A stretch of 64,000 bases of DNA from positions 372,001 through 436,000 of the forward strand of contig NZ_JAPVBI010000001.1 in assembly GCF_026967925.1 (NCBI RefSeq), read 5' to 3'. The notes under the pieces are model-generated. The model had not been told where the DNA came from. It worked only from the letters and a program-made list of their open reading frames with translations, and did not search any database. The translations under genes were made by a program, and so were the position numbers. Shown here piece by piece: positions 39,999 to 49,420 of the stretch. Source of the stretch: Modestobacter sp. VKM Ac-2985 (GTDB lineage Bacteria; Actinomycetota; Actinomycetes; Mycobacteriales; Geodermatophilaceae). Position 1 is the stretch's first letter; each line of letters begins with the position of its first letter.

Positions 39999-40865
39999 TC
40001 AGCTGCCCCGGACCCGGCGGACCCACCGGGCGATCTGCTCGGCGGTCTCCTCGGTGCGGGTCAGGGCGATCATGTGCCCGGCGCCGGGCACGTGGACGAA
40101 CTCCCCGTCGGGCAGCTCGGGCATCAGCTCGTCGATCTCCTCCTGTGACACGGCGGGGTCGTGCTCACCGTGCAACACCAGGGTGGGGACGGTCAGCGCC
40201 GAGGCGTACCGGGTGCCGTTGGTGCTGACGCTGGCCAGCGTCGTCCGGGCCAGCGGCACCCGCCGGCTGCCCATGAAGTCCTCGCGCACCTGGGCGACGG
40301 CGGCCTTCGGCGCACCCGGCTCGAAGGCGTACTTCCGCACCAGCCAGTCGGCCAGCGGCTCGATCGGCCGGACCCGGTTGGCGACCACGGCCACCAGGCG
40401 CAGCGCGGAGAGCCAGCCCCGGCGGAGCAGGCGGTGGACCACCGGCGGCAGGTCGCGGGCGAGCCCGGGGAAGGTGATCCCAGTGCCGCCCGAGCCGACG
40501 AACACGACCCCACCGATGCGGTCCAGTCCGAGGTCGCGGGCATGGACGACGGTGATGCCGCCACCGAGGCTGCTGCCGACGACGACCGCCCGCTCGCCCT
40601 CGGGCACCACCTCGGCGAGCACGGCGGCCAGGTCCTGGGCGTGCGCCTCCAGGCTGTAGTCGTCGGCCGGGGCGTTCCCGCTGCGCCCGTGGCCGCGCAG
40701 GTCGTACTGCACCACCCGGTGGCGGTCGGCCAGCAGGTCGGGGACGCGGCCCCAGGAGCCCGTGGTCATGCCCAGGCCGTTGACCAGGACGACGACCGGG
40801 CCCGCGGCCGGGCCCTGGGCGCTGTAGGTCAGGACGGTGGCATCCGAGGAGACGACGTGGGACAT
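39999..40865 (-). CDS. Alpha/beta hydrolase
   Basis: 288 residues, no signal peptide. VNGLGMTTGSW oxyanion loop, GSSLGGGITV nucleophile Ser near 98, HGEHDPAVS Asp, GAGHMIALT His: full triad. Similar to esterases and 3-oxoadipate enol-lactonase-like proteins; exact role unknown. ATG 7 nt after TACCGT (40878-40873), probably leaderless. Head-to-tail after the cobalamin operon end. Confidence 0.85.
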   Translation of the reverse strand: MSHVVSSDATVLTYSAQGPAAGPVVVLVNGLGMTTGSWGRVPDLLADRHRVVQYDLRGHGRSGNAPADDYSLEAHAQDLAAVLAEVVPEGERAVVVGSSLGGGITVVHARDLGLDRIGGVVFVGSGGTGITFPGLARDLPPVVHRLLRRGWLSALRLVAVVANRVRPIEPLADWLVRKYAFEPGAPKAAVAQVREDFMGSRRVPLARTTLASVSTNGTRYASALTVPTLVLHGEHDPAVSQEEIDELMPELPDGEFVHVPGAGHMIALTRTEETAEQIARWVRRVRGS

Positions 40866-40907
40866 CGGGGAAACGGTACGTCGGCTCTGCCGTGCCTGCC
40901 CTCCGGA

Positions 40908-42140
40908 TCAGCCGGCGCCGAGGGCCACCACGTCGCCGACGACCCACACGGCGGGCGGCCGGACGCCCTCGTCGGCGATCGTCGTCGCCAGCCCGGCGAG
41001 GGTGGTGCGCAGGGTCCGCTGCGAGGGGCTGGCGCCGTCGCTCACCACGGCGACCGGCGTCTCCGGCGCCCGCCCGTGCTCGATGAGGGCAGCGGAGATC
41101 GCCGGGGCCGTGTCGACGCCCATCAGCACCACGACGGTGCCGCGCAGCCGGCCCAGCGCGGCCCAGTCGACCAGCGACGCCGGGTGTCCCGGCGGCACGT
41201 GGCCGGAGACCACGACGAACTCGTGGGTCAGCCCGCGGTGGGTCACCGGGATGCCGGCCAGGCCCGGGACGGCGATCGCGCTGGTCACGCCGGGCACGAC
41301 CTCGACCGGCACGCCGGCTGCGGCGCAGGCCTCGAGCTCCTCGTAGCCGCGACCGAAGACGAACGGGTCGCCGCCCTTGAGGCGCACCACCCGGCGGCCG
41401 GCCAGGGCGTGGGACACCAGCAGCTCGTTGATCTGCTCCTGCGCCATCGAGCGCCCGCGCGGCAGCTTGGAGGCGTCGATGACCAGCACGTCGGCGGGCA
41501 GTGAGGCCAGCAGTCCCTGCGGGGCGAGGTGGTCGGCGACGACGACGTCGGCGGTGGCGACCGCCTGCCGGCCGCGCACCGTGACCAGCCCGGGGTCACC
41601 CGGTCCGCCACCCACCAGGACGACGCTGCCGGCGGCCACCGAGGGCGTGCGGGCGGCGCGGTCGGCGATGGAGCCGTCGGTCAACCCGTTCAGCACCGCG
41701 TCCCGTACGCCGATGGCCCGCTGCGGGTCACCGCCCCCGTGCACGCCGATGACGAGGTCGCCCTGCCGGCCGACCGCCGGGGTCCAGACGGTGGAGACCG
41801 AACGGTCGTCGGCGCGGGCGCAGAAGACGCGGTCGCGCTCGGCCTCGGCGGCGACGGCGGCGTTCACGTCGGGGTCGTCGGTGGCGGCCACGGCGTACCA
41901 CGCCCCGGCCAGGTCGCCTGCGACCCAGCGCCGCGGGTGCCAGGTGACCGAGCCGGGTGCGACCAGGGCCTCCAGGGCCGGGGTGAGCTCGGGGCTGACC
42001 ACGGTGACCTGCGCGCGGGCCTCCAGCAGCCCGGCCACCCGGCGGTGCGCGACCTGGCCGCCGCCGACGACGACGACGCGGCGCCCGGTCAGCCGCAGGC
42101 CCACCGGGTAGACGGTGCCCGGATCCGGAGCGGCGGTCAC
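40908..42140 (-). CDS. cysG: Siroheme/cobalamin synthase: precorrin-2 dehydrogenase + uroporphyrinogen-III methyltransferase
   Basis: 410 residues. N-terminal Rossmann domain GLRLTGRRVVVVGGGQVAHRR (precorrin-2 dehydrogenase, about 1-150), C-terminal SUMT from about 160: LVGGGPGDPGLVTVRG, VVADHLAP, RLKGGDPFVFGRGYEE, GVTSAIAVPGLAGIPVTHRG. Converts uroporphyrinogen III to precorrin-2 and on to sirohydrochlorin. GTG overlaps the cobT stop. Last gene of the cobalamin operon. Confidence 0.93.
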   Translation of the reverse strand: MTAAPDPGTVYPVGLRLTGRRVVVVGGGQVAHRRVAGLLEARAQVTVVSPELTPALEALVAPGSVTWHPRRWVAGDLAGAWYAVAATDDPDVNAAVAAEAERDRVFCARADDRSVSTVWTPAVGRQGDLVIGVHGGGDPQRAIGVRDAVLNGLTDGSIADRAARTPSVAAGSVVLVGGGPGDPGLVTVRGRQAVATADVVVADHLAPQGLLASLPADVLVIDASKLPRGRSMAQEQINELLVSHALAGRRVVRLKGGDPFVFGRGYEELEACAAAGVPVEVVPGVTSAIAVPGLAGIPVTHRGLTHEFVVVSGHVPPGHPASLVDWAALGRLRGTVVVLMGVDTAPAISAALIEHGRAPETPVAVVSDGASPSQRTLRTTLAGLATTIADEGVRPPAVWVVGDVVALGAG

Positions 42141-43225
42141 TTCTCGGTCACACCGGCGGAGTCGAAGGTGGCGACGTCGCGCAGCGCGCGGGCCGCGCTG
42201 GCCACCAGGGGCAGGCTCAGCAGCGCCCCGGTGCCCTCGCCGAGACGCAGGTCGAGCCCGAGCAGCGGGCGCAGGCCCAGCGCGCGCAGGGCCAGGCCGG
42301 CGCCCGGCTCGGCCGAGGTGTGCCCGGCCAGGGCGTGCGCCAGGGCCGTGGGGCACAGCGCCGCGGCGACGAGGGCGGCCGAGCCGGCGATCACGCCGTC
42401 CAGCAGCACCGGCACCCGGGCGGCCGCGGCGCCCAGCACGAAGCCGGCCAGCGCCGCGTGCTCGAGGCCACCCAGCTCGGCCAGCGCGGCGAGAGCGGCC
42501 TCCGGCGTGGCCGGGCGGGACGGCACCCGGGCCACCGCGCGGGTGACCACCGCGATCTTGCGCTCCAGCGTGGGGTCGTCGATGCCGGTGCCGCGGCCGG
42601 TCGCCGCGGCCGGGGCGGCACCGGTGAAGGCGCAGACCAGGGCGGCGGCAGCGGTGGTGTTGCCGATCCCCATGTCGCCGGTGACCAGGCACCGGGAGCC
42701 GGCGGCGAGCGTCGTCGCCACCTCGATGCCGACCTCGACGGCCTGCCGGGCCTCGGCGAGGGTCATCGCCGGACCGAGGGAGAGGTCGGCGGTGCCGCGG
42801 CGGACGTTGCGCTCCAGCAGTCCCGCGGCGGGGCCGACCGGGGTGGCCACGCCGACGTCGACCACGACCACCTCGGCACCCAGCTGGGCGGCGAAGGCGT
42901 TGACCACGGCGCCGCCGGCGGCGAGGTTCGCCACCATCTGCGCGGTGACCTCCTGCGGCCACGGGGTGACGCCCTGGGCGTGCACGCCGTGGTCGCCGGC
43001 GAAGACCGCGACCGCGGCCGGCTCGGGCAGCGGGGGCGGGCACACGCCCGCGATGCCGGCCAGCTGGGCGGCGACGTCCTCGAGCACCCCGAGGGAGCCG
43101 GGGGGCTTGGTCATCCGGTCCAGCCGCTCCCGGGCGGCCCGCTCGGCGGTGCTGTCCCGCGGGGCGATGGCGGCGATGGTCGCACCCAGCAGCGTGCCGG
43201 CGAAGGGGGTCGGGTCGGTGCTCAG
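42137..43225 (-). CDS. cobT: Nicotinate-nucleotide:dimethylbenzimidazole phosphoribosyltransferase, CTG start
   Basis: 362 residues from CTG 43225. Makes alpha-ribazole phosphate for the lower loop of cobalamin. MTKPPGSLGVLED, AVFAGDHGVHAQGVTPWP, GDMGIGNTT and the catalytic Glu region LRLGEGTGALL are present. The first ATG (43114) would remove the conserved N-terminal part RDSTAERAARERLDR, and no ATG, GTG or TTG exists in frame before it. CTG 43225 overlaps the upstream stop (CTGA) and has GGAGG 4 nt upstream, so it is the likely start. Confidence 0.88.
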   Translation of the reverse strand: MSTDPTPFAGTLLGATIAAIAPRDSTAERAARERLDRMTKPPGSLGVLEDVAAQLAGIAGVCPPPLPEPAAVAVFAGDHGVHAQGVTPWPQEVTAQMVANLAAGGAVVNAFAAQLGAEVVVVDVGVATPVGPAAGLLERNVRRGTADLSLGPAMTLAEARQAVEVGIEVATTLAAGSRCLVTGDMGIGNTTAAAALVCAFTGAAPAAATGRGTGIDDPTLERKIAVVTRAVARVPSRPATPEAALAALAELGGLEHAALAGFVLGAAAARVPVLLDGVIAGSAALVAAALCPTALAHALAGHTSAEPGAGLALRALGLRPLLGLDLRLGEGTGALLSLPLVASAARALRDVATFDSAGVTEK

Positions 43226-44694
43226 CGGACCTCCTCGGTCGTGTCGATCGGGTCAAGGGTCTCAGTCAGCGCCGACGCGAACGCACGGGAGGTCTCCGGG
43301 TCCCGGACGGCGACCCGCAGGTGGTCGCTGGTCAGGCCGGGGAACGTGTCGCCCCGGCGCACCGCCCAGCCCCGTGCCCGGAGCCGCTCGCGCACCCGGG
43401 CACCCCCCGGCACGCGCAGCAGCACGAAGGACGACCGCGGCTCGGCGACCACCTCGACCGCCGGTGGCAGCGCGGCGAGCAGCGCGGCCCGGTGCTCGGT
43501 GAGCCGGTGCGCCACCTCCTCGGCCTCGGCCCGGGCGGTCGGGGTGGCGCAGGCGGCCAGCGCGGCGAGCGCGGGGGTGGAGACCGGCCAGTGCGGTTGC
43601 TGTGCGGCCAGTGCGGCGACCAGGTCGGCCGGGCCCAGCGCGTAGCCGACCCGCAGCCCGGCCAGGCCCCAGGTCTTGGTCAGGCTGCGCACCACCAGCA
43701 GTCCGGGGAGGTCGGTGCGGTCGGCCAGCGACTCCGGCTCCCCGGGCACGGTGTCGGCGAACGCCTCGTCCACCAGCAGCACCCGCCCCGGGCGGGCCAG
43801 CGCGGCCAGGTCGGCGGCGGGGTGCAGCACCGACGTCGGGTTGGTCGGGTTGCCGACGACCACGAGGTCGGCGTCCGCCGGGACCGCCGCCGGGTCCAGC
43901 CGGTACCCGGGCCCGGTCAGCAGCAGCCGCTCGACGGGGTGGCCGGCGGCGCGCAGCGCGGCCTCCGGCTCGGTGAAGGAGGGGTGGACGACGACTGCGC
44001 GGCGGGGGCGCAGCGCCCGGGCGACCAGCGTGAACGTCTCGGCCGCGCCGGCGGTGAGCAGCACCTCGGCGGGGTCGCGGTGGTGCGCGGCGGCGACCGC
44101 GGCGCGGGCCGGGCGCGGGTCGGGGTAGGCGGCGCTCGCGTCGAGGGCGTCGACCAGGACGGCGCGCAGCCAGGCCGGGAGGGCGCCCGCGCGGACGTTG
44201 ACCGCGAGGTCGACCAGGCCGGGGCCGACCTCGGCGTCGCCGTGATGCCGGAGGTCGACGCCGCCGTGCCGGAGGTCGACGTCGTCGTGCCGGAGGTCGA
44301 CGTCGCCGTCCTGGAGGTCGTTGCCCTGGACGTCCGGGGAGACGGCCACCGCCACCGTGACCCGGCCGTGCACCCGCTTGCTGACGACGAGCCGGCCACC
44401 CCCGAGCAGGGCCGCCGCCTCGGCCACCGACGCCGTGCCGACGGCGGCGGCGACCCGCGCCGACGGGGTGGGCACCGGGACGGCGGCCAGGGCGGCGGCC
44501 GGGTGCCCGGTCAGCAGCCAGCCGCGGCGCGCGGCCGCCTCGCGCACCCCCGGCTCGGCGGCCCGGACGTCCAGCGTGGCCAGCCGGACCGGGCCCTCCG
44601 GGGCCGGCAGCACGGCGTCGACGGCGGCCAGCACCTCCGCAGCGGTCGCCCCGGTGGAGACGCCCACGCCGACGGTGGTCCCCGGGCCGGTCAC
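43222..44694 (-). CDS. CbiG C-terminal domain fused to CobC/CobD-type aminotransferase
   Basis: 490 residues. Residues 1-115 resemble the CbiG C-terminal (CobE) domain: [34 protein letters not shown]. After a linker of repeated DVDLRH units (about 128-152), a fold-type I PLP enzyme follows with [21 protein letters not shown] and [15 protein letters not shown] (the Lys that binds PLP). This matches L-threonine-phosphate decarboxylase / histidinol-P aminotransferase-like CobC, which supplies aminopropanol phosphate. The fusion would join two cobalamin steps. GTG overlaps the cbiO stop. Confidence 0.82.
   Translation of the reverse strand: MTGPGTTVGVGVSTGATAAEVLAAVDAVLPAPEGPVRLATLDVRAAEPGVREAAARRGWLLTGHPAAALAAVPVPTPSARVAAAVGTASVAEAAALLGGGRLVVSKRVHGRVTVAVAVSPDVQGNDLQDGDVDLRHDDVDLRHGGVDLRHHGDAEVGPGLVDLAVNVRAGALPAWLRAVLVDALDASAAYPDPRPARAAVAAAHHRDPAEVLLTAGAAETFTLVARALRPRRAVVVHPSFTEPEAALRAAGHPVERLLLTGPGYRLDPAAVPADADLVVVGNPTNPTSVLHPAADLAALARPGRVLLVDEAFADTVPGEPESLADRTDLPGLLVVRSLTKTWGLAGLRVGYALGPADLVAALAAQQPHWPVSTPALAALAACATPTARAEAEEVAHRLTEHRAALLAALPPAVEVVAEPRSSFVLLRVPGGARVRERLRARGWAVRRGDTFPGLTSDHLRVAVRDPETSRAFASALTETLDPIDTTEEVR
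44241..44324 (-). repeat. 21-bp tandem repeat in the fusion linker
   Basis: Four units, core GTGCCGGAGGTCGACGTC on the plus strand. They encode the acidic/His linker with [14 protein letters not shown] units between the two domains. Confidence 0.8.
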
Positions 44695-45536
44695 GTGCGC
44701 ACCCCGGGGCGGTCGGGGAGGGCGGCCAGCAGTGCGTCGGCGTCCCGGGGGAGGGCGCCGTCGGGCAGCAGCCCGAGGGCCTGCAGCCGGGCGCCGACGC
44801 TGAGCGCCCAGGGGCGGTCCAGTCGGGCGCGGGCCAGCAGCGCGTCGTCGCCCAGGACGACGTCCGGCGGGCCCTGCACCACCCCGCCGTCCACCACGAC
44901 GGCGACCTCGTCGGCCCAGCGCAGCGCCAGGTCCACGTCGTGGGTGCTCATCACGATCGTCGAGTCGGCCTCCTGCAGCCGGGCCAGTGCGGCCAGCGCC
45001 TCGCCGACCGCGGTCGGGTCGAGCCCGGCGGTCGGCTCGTCGAGCATCAGCACGCAGGGCCGCATGGCGACCGCGCCGGCGATCGCCACCCGCTTGCGTT
45101 CGCCGTAGGAGAGCTGGTGCGTCGGGCGGCCGGCCAGGTGCGCCACGGCGAGCAGCTCCAGGGCCTCGGCCACCCGGGCGCGGACCTCCTCCTCGGGCAG
45201 GCCGAGGTTGACCGGCCCGAAGGAGACGTCCTGCGCGACCGAGGCGCTGAACAGCTGGTCGTCGGGGTCCTGCAGCACCAGCTGCACTGCCTGCCGGTGG
45301 GCGCGCAGGCCCGTCCGGGTGGCGTGCAGCTCGGCGCCGTCCAGGGTGATCCGGCCGCGGGTGGGCGGCAGCGCCCCGGACAGGCAGCGCAGCAGCGTCG
45401 TCTTGCCCGAACCGTTCGCGCCCAGCAGCGCGAGCCGGCGGCCGGGCGGCACGGTCAGCGACGCGCCGTCGAGCACCCGGGCGCCGCGCTCGTACCCGGC
45501 GACCACGCCCTCCGCGGCCAGCGTCCGGTGGCTCAT
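44691..45536 (-). CDS. cbiO: Cobalt ECF transporter ATPase
   Basis: 281 residues. Walker [17 protein letters not shown]-loop [15 protein letters not shown] (typical for CbiO), signature [11 protein letters not shown], Walker [14 protein letters not shown]. Energises cobalt uptake with CbiM, CbiN and CbiQ. ATG overlaps cbiQ stop (ATGA-type, 4 nt); C-terminal 55 residues are an extra tail ([16 protein letters not shown]). Confidence 0.93.
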   Translation of the reverse strand: MSHRTLAAEGVVAGYERGARVLDGASLTVPPGRRLALLGANGSGKTTLLRCLSGALPPTRGRITLDGAELHATRTGLRAHRQAVQLVLQDPDDQLFSASVAQDVSFGPVNLGLPEEEVRARVAEALELLAVAHLAGRPTHQLSYGERKRVAIAGAVAMRPCVLMLDEPTAGLDPTAVGEALAALARLQEADSTIVMSTHDVDLALRWADEVAVVVDGGVVQGPPDVVLGDDALLARARLDRPWALSVGARLQALGLLPDGALPRDADALLAALPDRPGVRT

Positions 45537-46267
45537 GCGAGTGCGCTGACGGTGACCAGAGCCGCCAGGCCGGCGAGGGTGCTCGCGACGAAGCGGGGGG
45601 AGGAGGGCAGCACCTCCGGCAGCACCCGCAGCCCGGTCTCCATGCCGCGCCCGGCCAGCCCGTCGGACAGCCGCCGGGCCCGGTCCCAGGAGCGGGTGAG
45701 CACCGCGGCGGCCAGCATCCCCGACGAGCGGTAGGAGTTGCGGATGCCCGCGTGCCCCATCCGGGCGGCCTGCGCCTCGCGGATGGTCGACAGGCTGGTG
45801 AGCAGCACGAACAGCATCCGGTAGGTCACCGAGGCCACCTCGACGACGGCGTCGGGCACCCGCAGCCGGTGCAGCGCGGGCAGCAGGTCCGACATCGGCG
45901 TCGTCGTCGCCAGCAGCAGCACGGCCGCGCTGCCGGCCACCGCGTGCGCGACCAGCCCGCCCGCCTGGGTGGCGGCGTCCGGAGCCCAGCCGAGGCCGCC
46001 GTCCCCGACCTGGACGACGGCGGTCAGCGCCCCGATCAGGATGAACGCCAGCGGCACCCGGACCGCCCGGCCGAACGTGCGCGCCGGCACCCGGGCCGGG
46101 CCCAGCGCCAGGACGACGGCGGCCAGCCCGACGAGCACGCTGCCGGGCCACGCCGGGAGCACCAGCGCGGCGAGCACCAGTCCGCCGCTGAGCAGCAGCT
46201 TGTCGGCGGGCGAGCGCAGCCGCCAGGCACTGGCCCAGGCGGCGTCGTCGATCGCCAGCCCGGTCAC
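45533..46267 (-). CDS. cbiQ: Cobalt ECF transporter transmembrane protein
   Basis: 244 residues, five to six helices. [32 protein letters not shown] contains the coupling helix with the A-R-G motif of EcfT proteins (GLAGRGM). GTG overlaps the cbiN stop as GTGA. Confidence 0.9.
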   Translation of the reverse strand: MTGLAIDDAAWASAWRLRSPADKLLLSGGLVLAALVLPAWPGSVLVGLAAVVLALGPARVPARTFGRAVRVPLAFILIGALTAVVQVGDGGLGWAPDAATQAGGLVAHAVAGSAAVLLLATTTPMSDLLPALHRLRVPDAVVEVASVTYRMLFVLLTSLSTIREAQAARMGHAGIRNSYRSSGMLAAAVLTRSWDRARRLSDGLAGRGMETGLRVLPEVLPSSPRFVASTLAGLAALVTVSALA

Positions 46268-46620
46268 GGCGTCGCGGGGGGCGTGGCTGCTGTCTCCGCC
46301 GCCTGCCGGCCGGTGCGCTCCGCCGTCCGCCGGGCCGTCTGCTCCGCCGTCCGCCGGCCCTTCAGCCGACCGAGCACGTAGCCCAGCACCCCGCCGCCCA
46401 GCGCCGCTTGCAGCGCGAACAGGCCGGACTCGATCTCCGAGGAGCCCGGGGAGAAGACCGACTCGAACCACGGCTCGTAGCCGGCGTCGGACTCCTCGAT
46501 CAGCTCGGTGGCCTGGCTGTCCGTGCCGGCGTACTCGCTGGCGCCGTCGAGCAGCAGCGGCGTGGCGAACAGCGCGACCACGGCCAGCACCAGCAGCGCG
46601 GTGACCAGGTGCCGCCTCAC
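46264..46620 (-). CDS. cbiN: Cobalt transport protein CbiN
   Basis: 118 residues. Two helices (5-27 and about 68-86) enclose an external loop with [14 protein letters not shown] and [19 protein letters not shown], the hallmark of CbiN/PDGLE-linked proteins. The C-terminal 30 residues are a basic Thr/Ala tail. GTG start in a GTGA overlap with cbiM. Confidence 0.9.
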   Translation of the reverse strand: MRRHLVTALLVLAVVALFATPLLLDGASEYAGTDSQATELIEESDAGYEPWFESVFSPGSSEIESGLFALQAALGGGVLGYVLGRLKGRRTAEQTARRTAERTGRQAAETAATPPATP

Positions 46621-47333
46621 CGCTCAGCTCCGGGGGTGGCCTCGGGCACCGGGGCCTGATCGGGCTCCGGTGTGCGGCGGAGGACCCCGAGGCGCTCCAG
46701 CTCGGGGCGGGCGTTGACGACCAGCACCCGGAACAGCAGGACGCCGAGCAGGCCCTCACCGATCGCCAGCGGCACCTGGGTGAACGCGAAGACGGACAGG
46801 AACTTCGCCGCCGCCCCGCCGAAGCCGCTGGCCGCGTCGGGGTGTGCCCAGGCCAGCTGCAGCGCCGTGGTCACGTAGGTGGCCAGGTCGGCGACCGCCA
46901 TCGCGGCGAACACCCCGGGGAGCAGTCCGCCCCCGCTGCGCCGGACCAGCCGGTAGGCGGCGTAGCCGGCCCAGGGACCGATCACCGCCATGGAGAAGGC
47001 GTTGGCGCCCAGGGTGGTCAGCCCGCCGTGGGCCAGCAGCAGCGCCTGGAACAGCAGCACCACCGTGCCGAGCAGCGCCATCACCGGGGGCCGGAACAGG
47101 ACGGCGCCCAGCCCGGTGCCGGTCGGGTGGCTGGAGCTGCCGGTGATGGAGGGCAGCTTAATCGCGCTCAGCACGAAGGTGAACGCCCCGGCGGCGCCGA
47201 GCAGCAGGGTCGACTCGGGGTTCTCCCGCACCTCCTTGGCCACCGCCCGGGCGCCGTGGACGACGAACGGGGCGGCGGCGATCGTCCAGCCGATGGCGTG
47301 CGCGGGCGGCAGGAACCCCTCAGCGATGTGCAC
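46617..47333 (-). CDS. cbiM: Cobalt ECF transporter substrate-binding protein
   Basis: 238 residues, about seven helices. The mature N-terminus [10 protein letters not shown] holds the metal-binding His of CbiM/NikM proteins, followed by [21 protein letters not shown] with further ligands. Lacks a cleaved signal, as usual. GTG start, 14 nt overlap with cobB. Confidence 0.93.
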   Translation of the reverse strand: MHIAEGFLPPAHAIGWTIAAAPFVVHGARAVAKEVRENPESTLLLGAAGAFTFVLSAIKLPSITGSSSHPTGTGLGAVLFRPPVMALLGTVVLLFQALLLAHGGLTTLGANAFSMAVIGPWAGYAAYRLVRRSGGGLLPGVFAAMAVADLATYVTTALQLAWAHPDAASGFGGAAAKFLSVFAFTQVPLAIGEGLLGVLLFRVLVVNARPELERLGVLRRTPEPDQAPVPEATPGAER

Positions 47334-48699
47334 GGCCGACCTCCTGGGGGAGCCGCGCGGCGGCGGCGACGAAGCGGGTGGCCATCCCGGGGGACCCGGC
47401 CCAGTTCAGGTGCAGGTAGGAGGCGTGCACGGTGCCGGCCACGAAGCCCTCTGGCCCGTCGGCGTTCCACTGCCAGGCGGGGGTGGCCCCGGCGGCGGGG
47501 CCGGCAGCGGTCCGGTGGAACTCGTGCCCGCGCACCCGGGTGCCGGCCGGGGCCAGCACGCTGTCGGTGAGCGCCACCGCGGCCCGGTAGCCGAGGGTGA
47601 GCTTGGGGTGCATCGCCGTCGTCGTGGGCAGCACGCCGCACATGGGTTCGCCGTCCAGCTCCTGGGAGAGGTACAGCAGCCCGGCGCACTCCGCGGCGAT
47701 CGGGCCCCCGCGGGCGGCCAGGTCGGCGATCGCCGTCCGCAGGCCGACGTTCGCGCTCAGCGCGCTGGCGTGCACCTCGGGGAAGCCGCCGCCGACGACC
47801 AGCGCCCGGGTGCCCTCGGGGAGTGCGTCGTCCCGCAGCGGGTCGACGGTCACCACCTCGGCGCCGGCGGCGGTGAGCAGCTCGGCGGTCTCGGCGTAGC
47901 CGAAGGTGAAGGCCGGGCCGCCGGCCACGGCGATCACCGGCCGGCCCTCGACCCGGGTCACTTCGGCAGCCGGGTCCCACGGCTCGCCGGCCAGGTCCGG
48001 CGCGGTGCGGGCCAGCCGCAGGACGGCGTCCAGGTCGATGCTCGACTCGACCACCGCCCCCAGCGCGCGCACCGTGCGGACCGCCTCCGCCGACCGCTCG
48101 GCCGCCGGCACCAGCCCCAGGTGCCGGGACGGCGTCTGCAGCTCCGCGATCCGGCGCACCGCACCGAGCACCGGCACCCCCGCCGTGCCCAGCGCCTCGC
48201 GCAGGATCGCCTCGTGCCGGTCGGAGCCGACCCGGTTGAGGACGACGCCGCCGATCCGCACCGTCGGGTCGAAGGTGGCGAACCCGTGCACCAGCGCGGC
48301 GACGCTGCGGGCCTGCGACGCGGCGTCGACCACGAGCACCACCGGCGCCTGCAGGTGCGCGGCGACCTGGGCGGTGGAGCCGTAGCCGGGTTCGACGCTG
48401 GCGTGCGCGGCGCCGTCGAACAGCCCCATCACGCCCTCGACGACCGCCACGTCGGCGCCGCGGGCGCCGTGCAGGAACAGCGGGGTGATCCGGTCGTCGC
48501 CGACCAGCCACTTGTCCAGGTTGCGGCCCGGCCGGCCGGCGGCGAGGCCGTGGTAGCCGGGGTCGATGTAGTCCGGCCCGACCTTGTGCGGGCTCACGGT
48601 GAGCCCGCGGTTGGTGAGCGCCGCGATCAGCCCGGTGGTGATCGACGTCTTCCCCGCGTTCGACGACGGCGCCGCGACCACGATCCGCGGGATCCTCAT
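47320..48699 (-). CDS. cobB: Cobyrinate a,c-diamide synthase
   Basis: 459 residues. N-terminal ATP-binding domain begins [19 protein letters not shown]; middle [20 protein letters not shown]-terminal glutamine amidotransferase with GGGFPEVHA and [11 protein letters not shown] (nucleophile Cys). Amidates the a and c side chains using glutamine. ATG 48699 chosen since the family begins right at this stretch; the upstream frame runs through palindromes and is not coding. Confidence 0.93.
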   Translation of the reverse strand: MRIPRIVVAAPSSNAGKTSITTGLIAALTNRGLTVSPHKVGPDYIDPGYHGLAAGRPGRNLDKWLVGDDRITPLFLHGARGADVAVVEGVMGLFDGAAHASVEPGYGSTAQVAAHLQAPVVLVVDAASQARSVAALVHGFATFDPTVRIGGVVLNRVGSDRHEAILREALGTAGVPVLGAVRRIAELQTPSRHLGLVPAAERSAEAVRTVRALGAVVESSIDLDAVLRLARTAPDLAGEPWDPAAEVTRVEGRPVIAVAGGPAFTFGYAETAELLTAAGAEVVTVDPLRDDALPEGTRALVVGGGFPEVHASALSANVGLRTAIADLAARGGPIAAECAGLLYLSQELDGEPMCGVLPTTTAMHPKLTLGYRAAVALTDSVLAPAGTRVRGHEFHRTAAGPAAGATPAWQWNADGPEGFVAGTVHASYLHLNWAGSPGMATRFVAAAARLPQEVGRAHR

Positions 48700-48716
48700 C
48701 GCCCGACCCCCTGGGG

Positions 48717-48738
48717 GGCAGAAATGGCCATTTCTGCC
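48717..48738. repeat. 22-bp AT-rich palindrome, copy 1
   Basis: Perfect palindrome GGCAGAAATGGCCATTTCTGCC in the gap between cobO and cobB. The 16-bp core AGAAATGGCCATTTCT is far richer in A+T than the surrounding DNA. Confidence 0.85.
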
Positions 48739-48769
48739 GCACGAACGGGAGGTGACGGTCGGCACGAAG

Positions 48770-48793
48770 GGGCAGAAATGGCCATTTCTGCCC
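48770..48793. repeat. 24-bp AT-rich palindrome, copy 2
   Basis: Same core as copy 1 with arms extended by one G/C pair (GGGCAGAAATGGCC and its complement). Its centre is 54 bp from that of copy 1. It begins 12 nt past the cobO stop. As RNA each copy would fold into a loopless hairpin; as DNA it is a dyad of two full turns. Confidence 0.85.
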
Positions 48794-48805
48794 GGGGGAG
48801 GGGGG

Positions 48806-49420
48806 TCACCACTCGATCCCCCGTTGGCCCTTCTGGCCGGCGTCCATCGGGTGCTTGACCTTGGTCATCTCCACGACCAGGTCGGCGGCCGCGATCAGCG
48901 CCGGCGGGGCGTCGCGCCCGGTGATGACGACGTGCTGGTTGCCCGGCCGGTTCGTCAGGGTCTCCACGACGTCCTCGACGTCCACCCAGCCCCACTTCAG
49001 CGGGTAGGTGAACTCGTCGAGCACGTAGAAGCGGTGCGCCTCGGCGGCCAGGTCGCGCTTGATCTGCGCCCAGCCCTCGGCGGCGTCACCGGCGTGGTCG
49101 GTCTCGTCGCCGTGCTTGCGCGACCACGACCAGCCCGAGCCCATCTTGTGCCAGACCACCGGGCCGCCCTCGCCGGTGGTCTCGTGCACCCGGCCCAGGG
49201 CGGTCAGCGCGTTCTCCTCGCCGACCTTCCACTTGGCGCTCTTGACGAACTGGTAGACCGCGATCGACCACCCCTGGTTCCACGCGCGCATCGCCATCCC
49301 GAAGGCGGCGGTGGACTTGCCCTTCATCTCGCCGGTGTGCACCGCCAGCAGCGGCCGGTTGCGGCGCTGCCGGGTGGTCAGCCCGTCGACCGGGACCGCG
49401 GTGACCTGTCCCTGCGGCAT
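48806..49420 (-). CDS. cobO: Cob(I)yrinic acid a,c-diamide adenosyltransferase
   Basis: 204 residues, CobA/BtuR type. P-loop VHTGEMKGKSTAAFGMAM near residue 28, then AVYQFVKSAKW and VLDEFTYPLKWGWVD. Attaches the adenosyl group. ATG shares one base with the stop of the chelatase gene (TGATG). Confidence 0.94.
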   Translation of the reverse strand: MPQGQVTAVPVDGLTTRQRRNRPLLAVHTGEMKGKSTAAFGMAMRAWNQGWSIAVYQFVKSAKWKVGEENALTALGRVHETTGEGGPVVWHKMGSGWSWSRKHGDETDHAGDAAEGWAQIKRDLAAEAHRFYVLDEFTYPLKWGWVDVEDVVETLTNRPGNQHVVITGRDAPPALIAAADLVVEMTKVKHPMDAGQKGQRGIEW

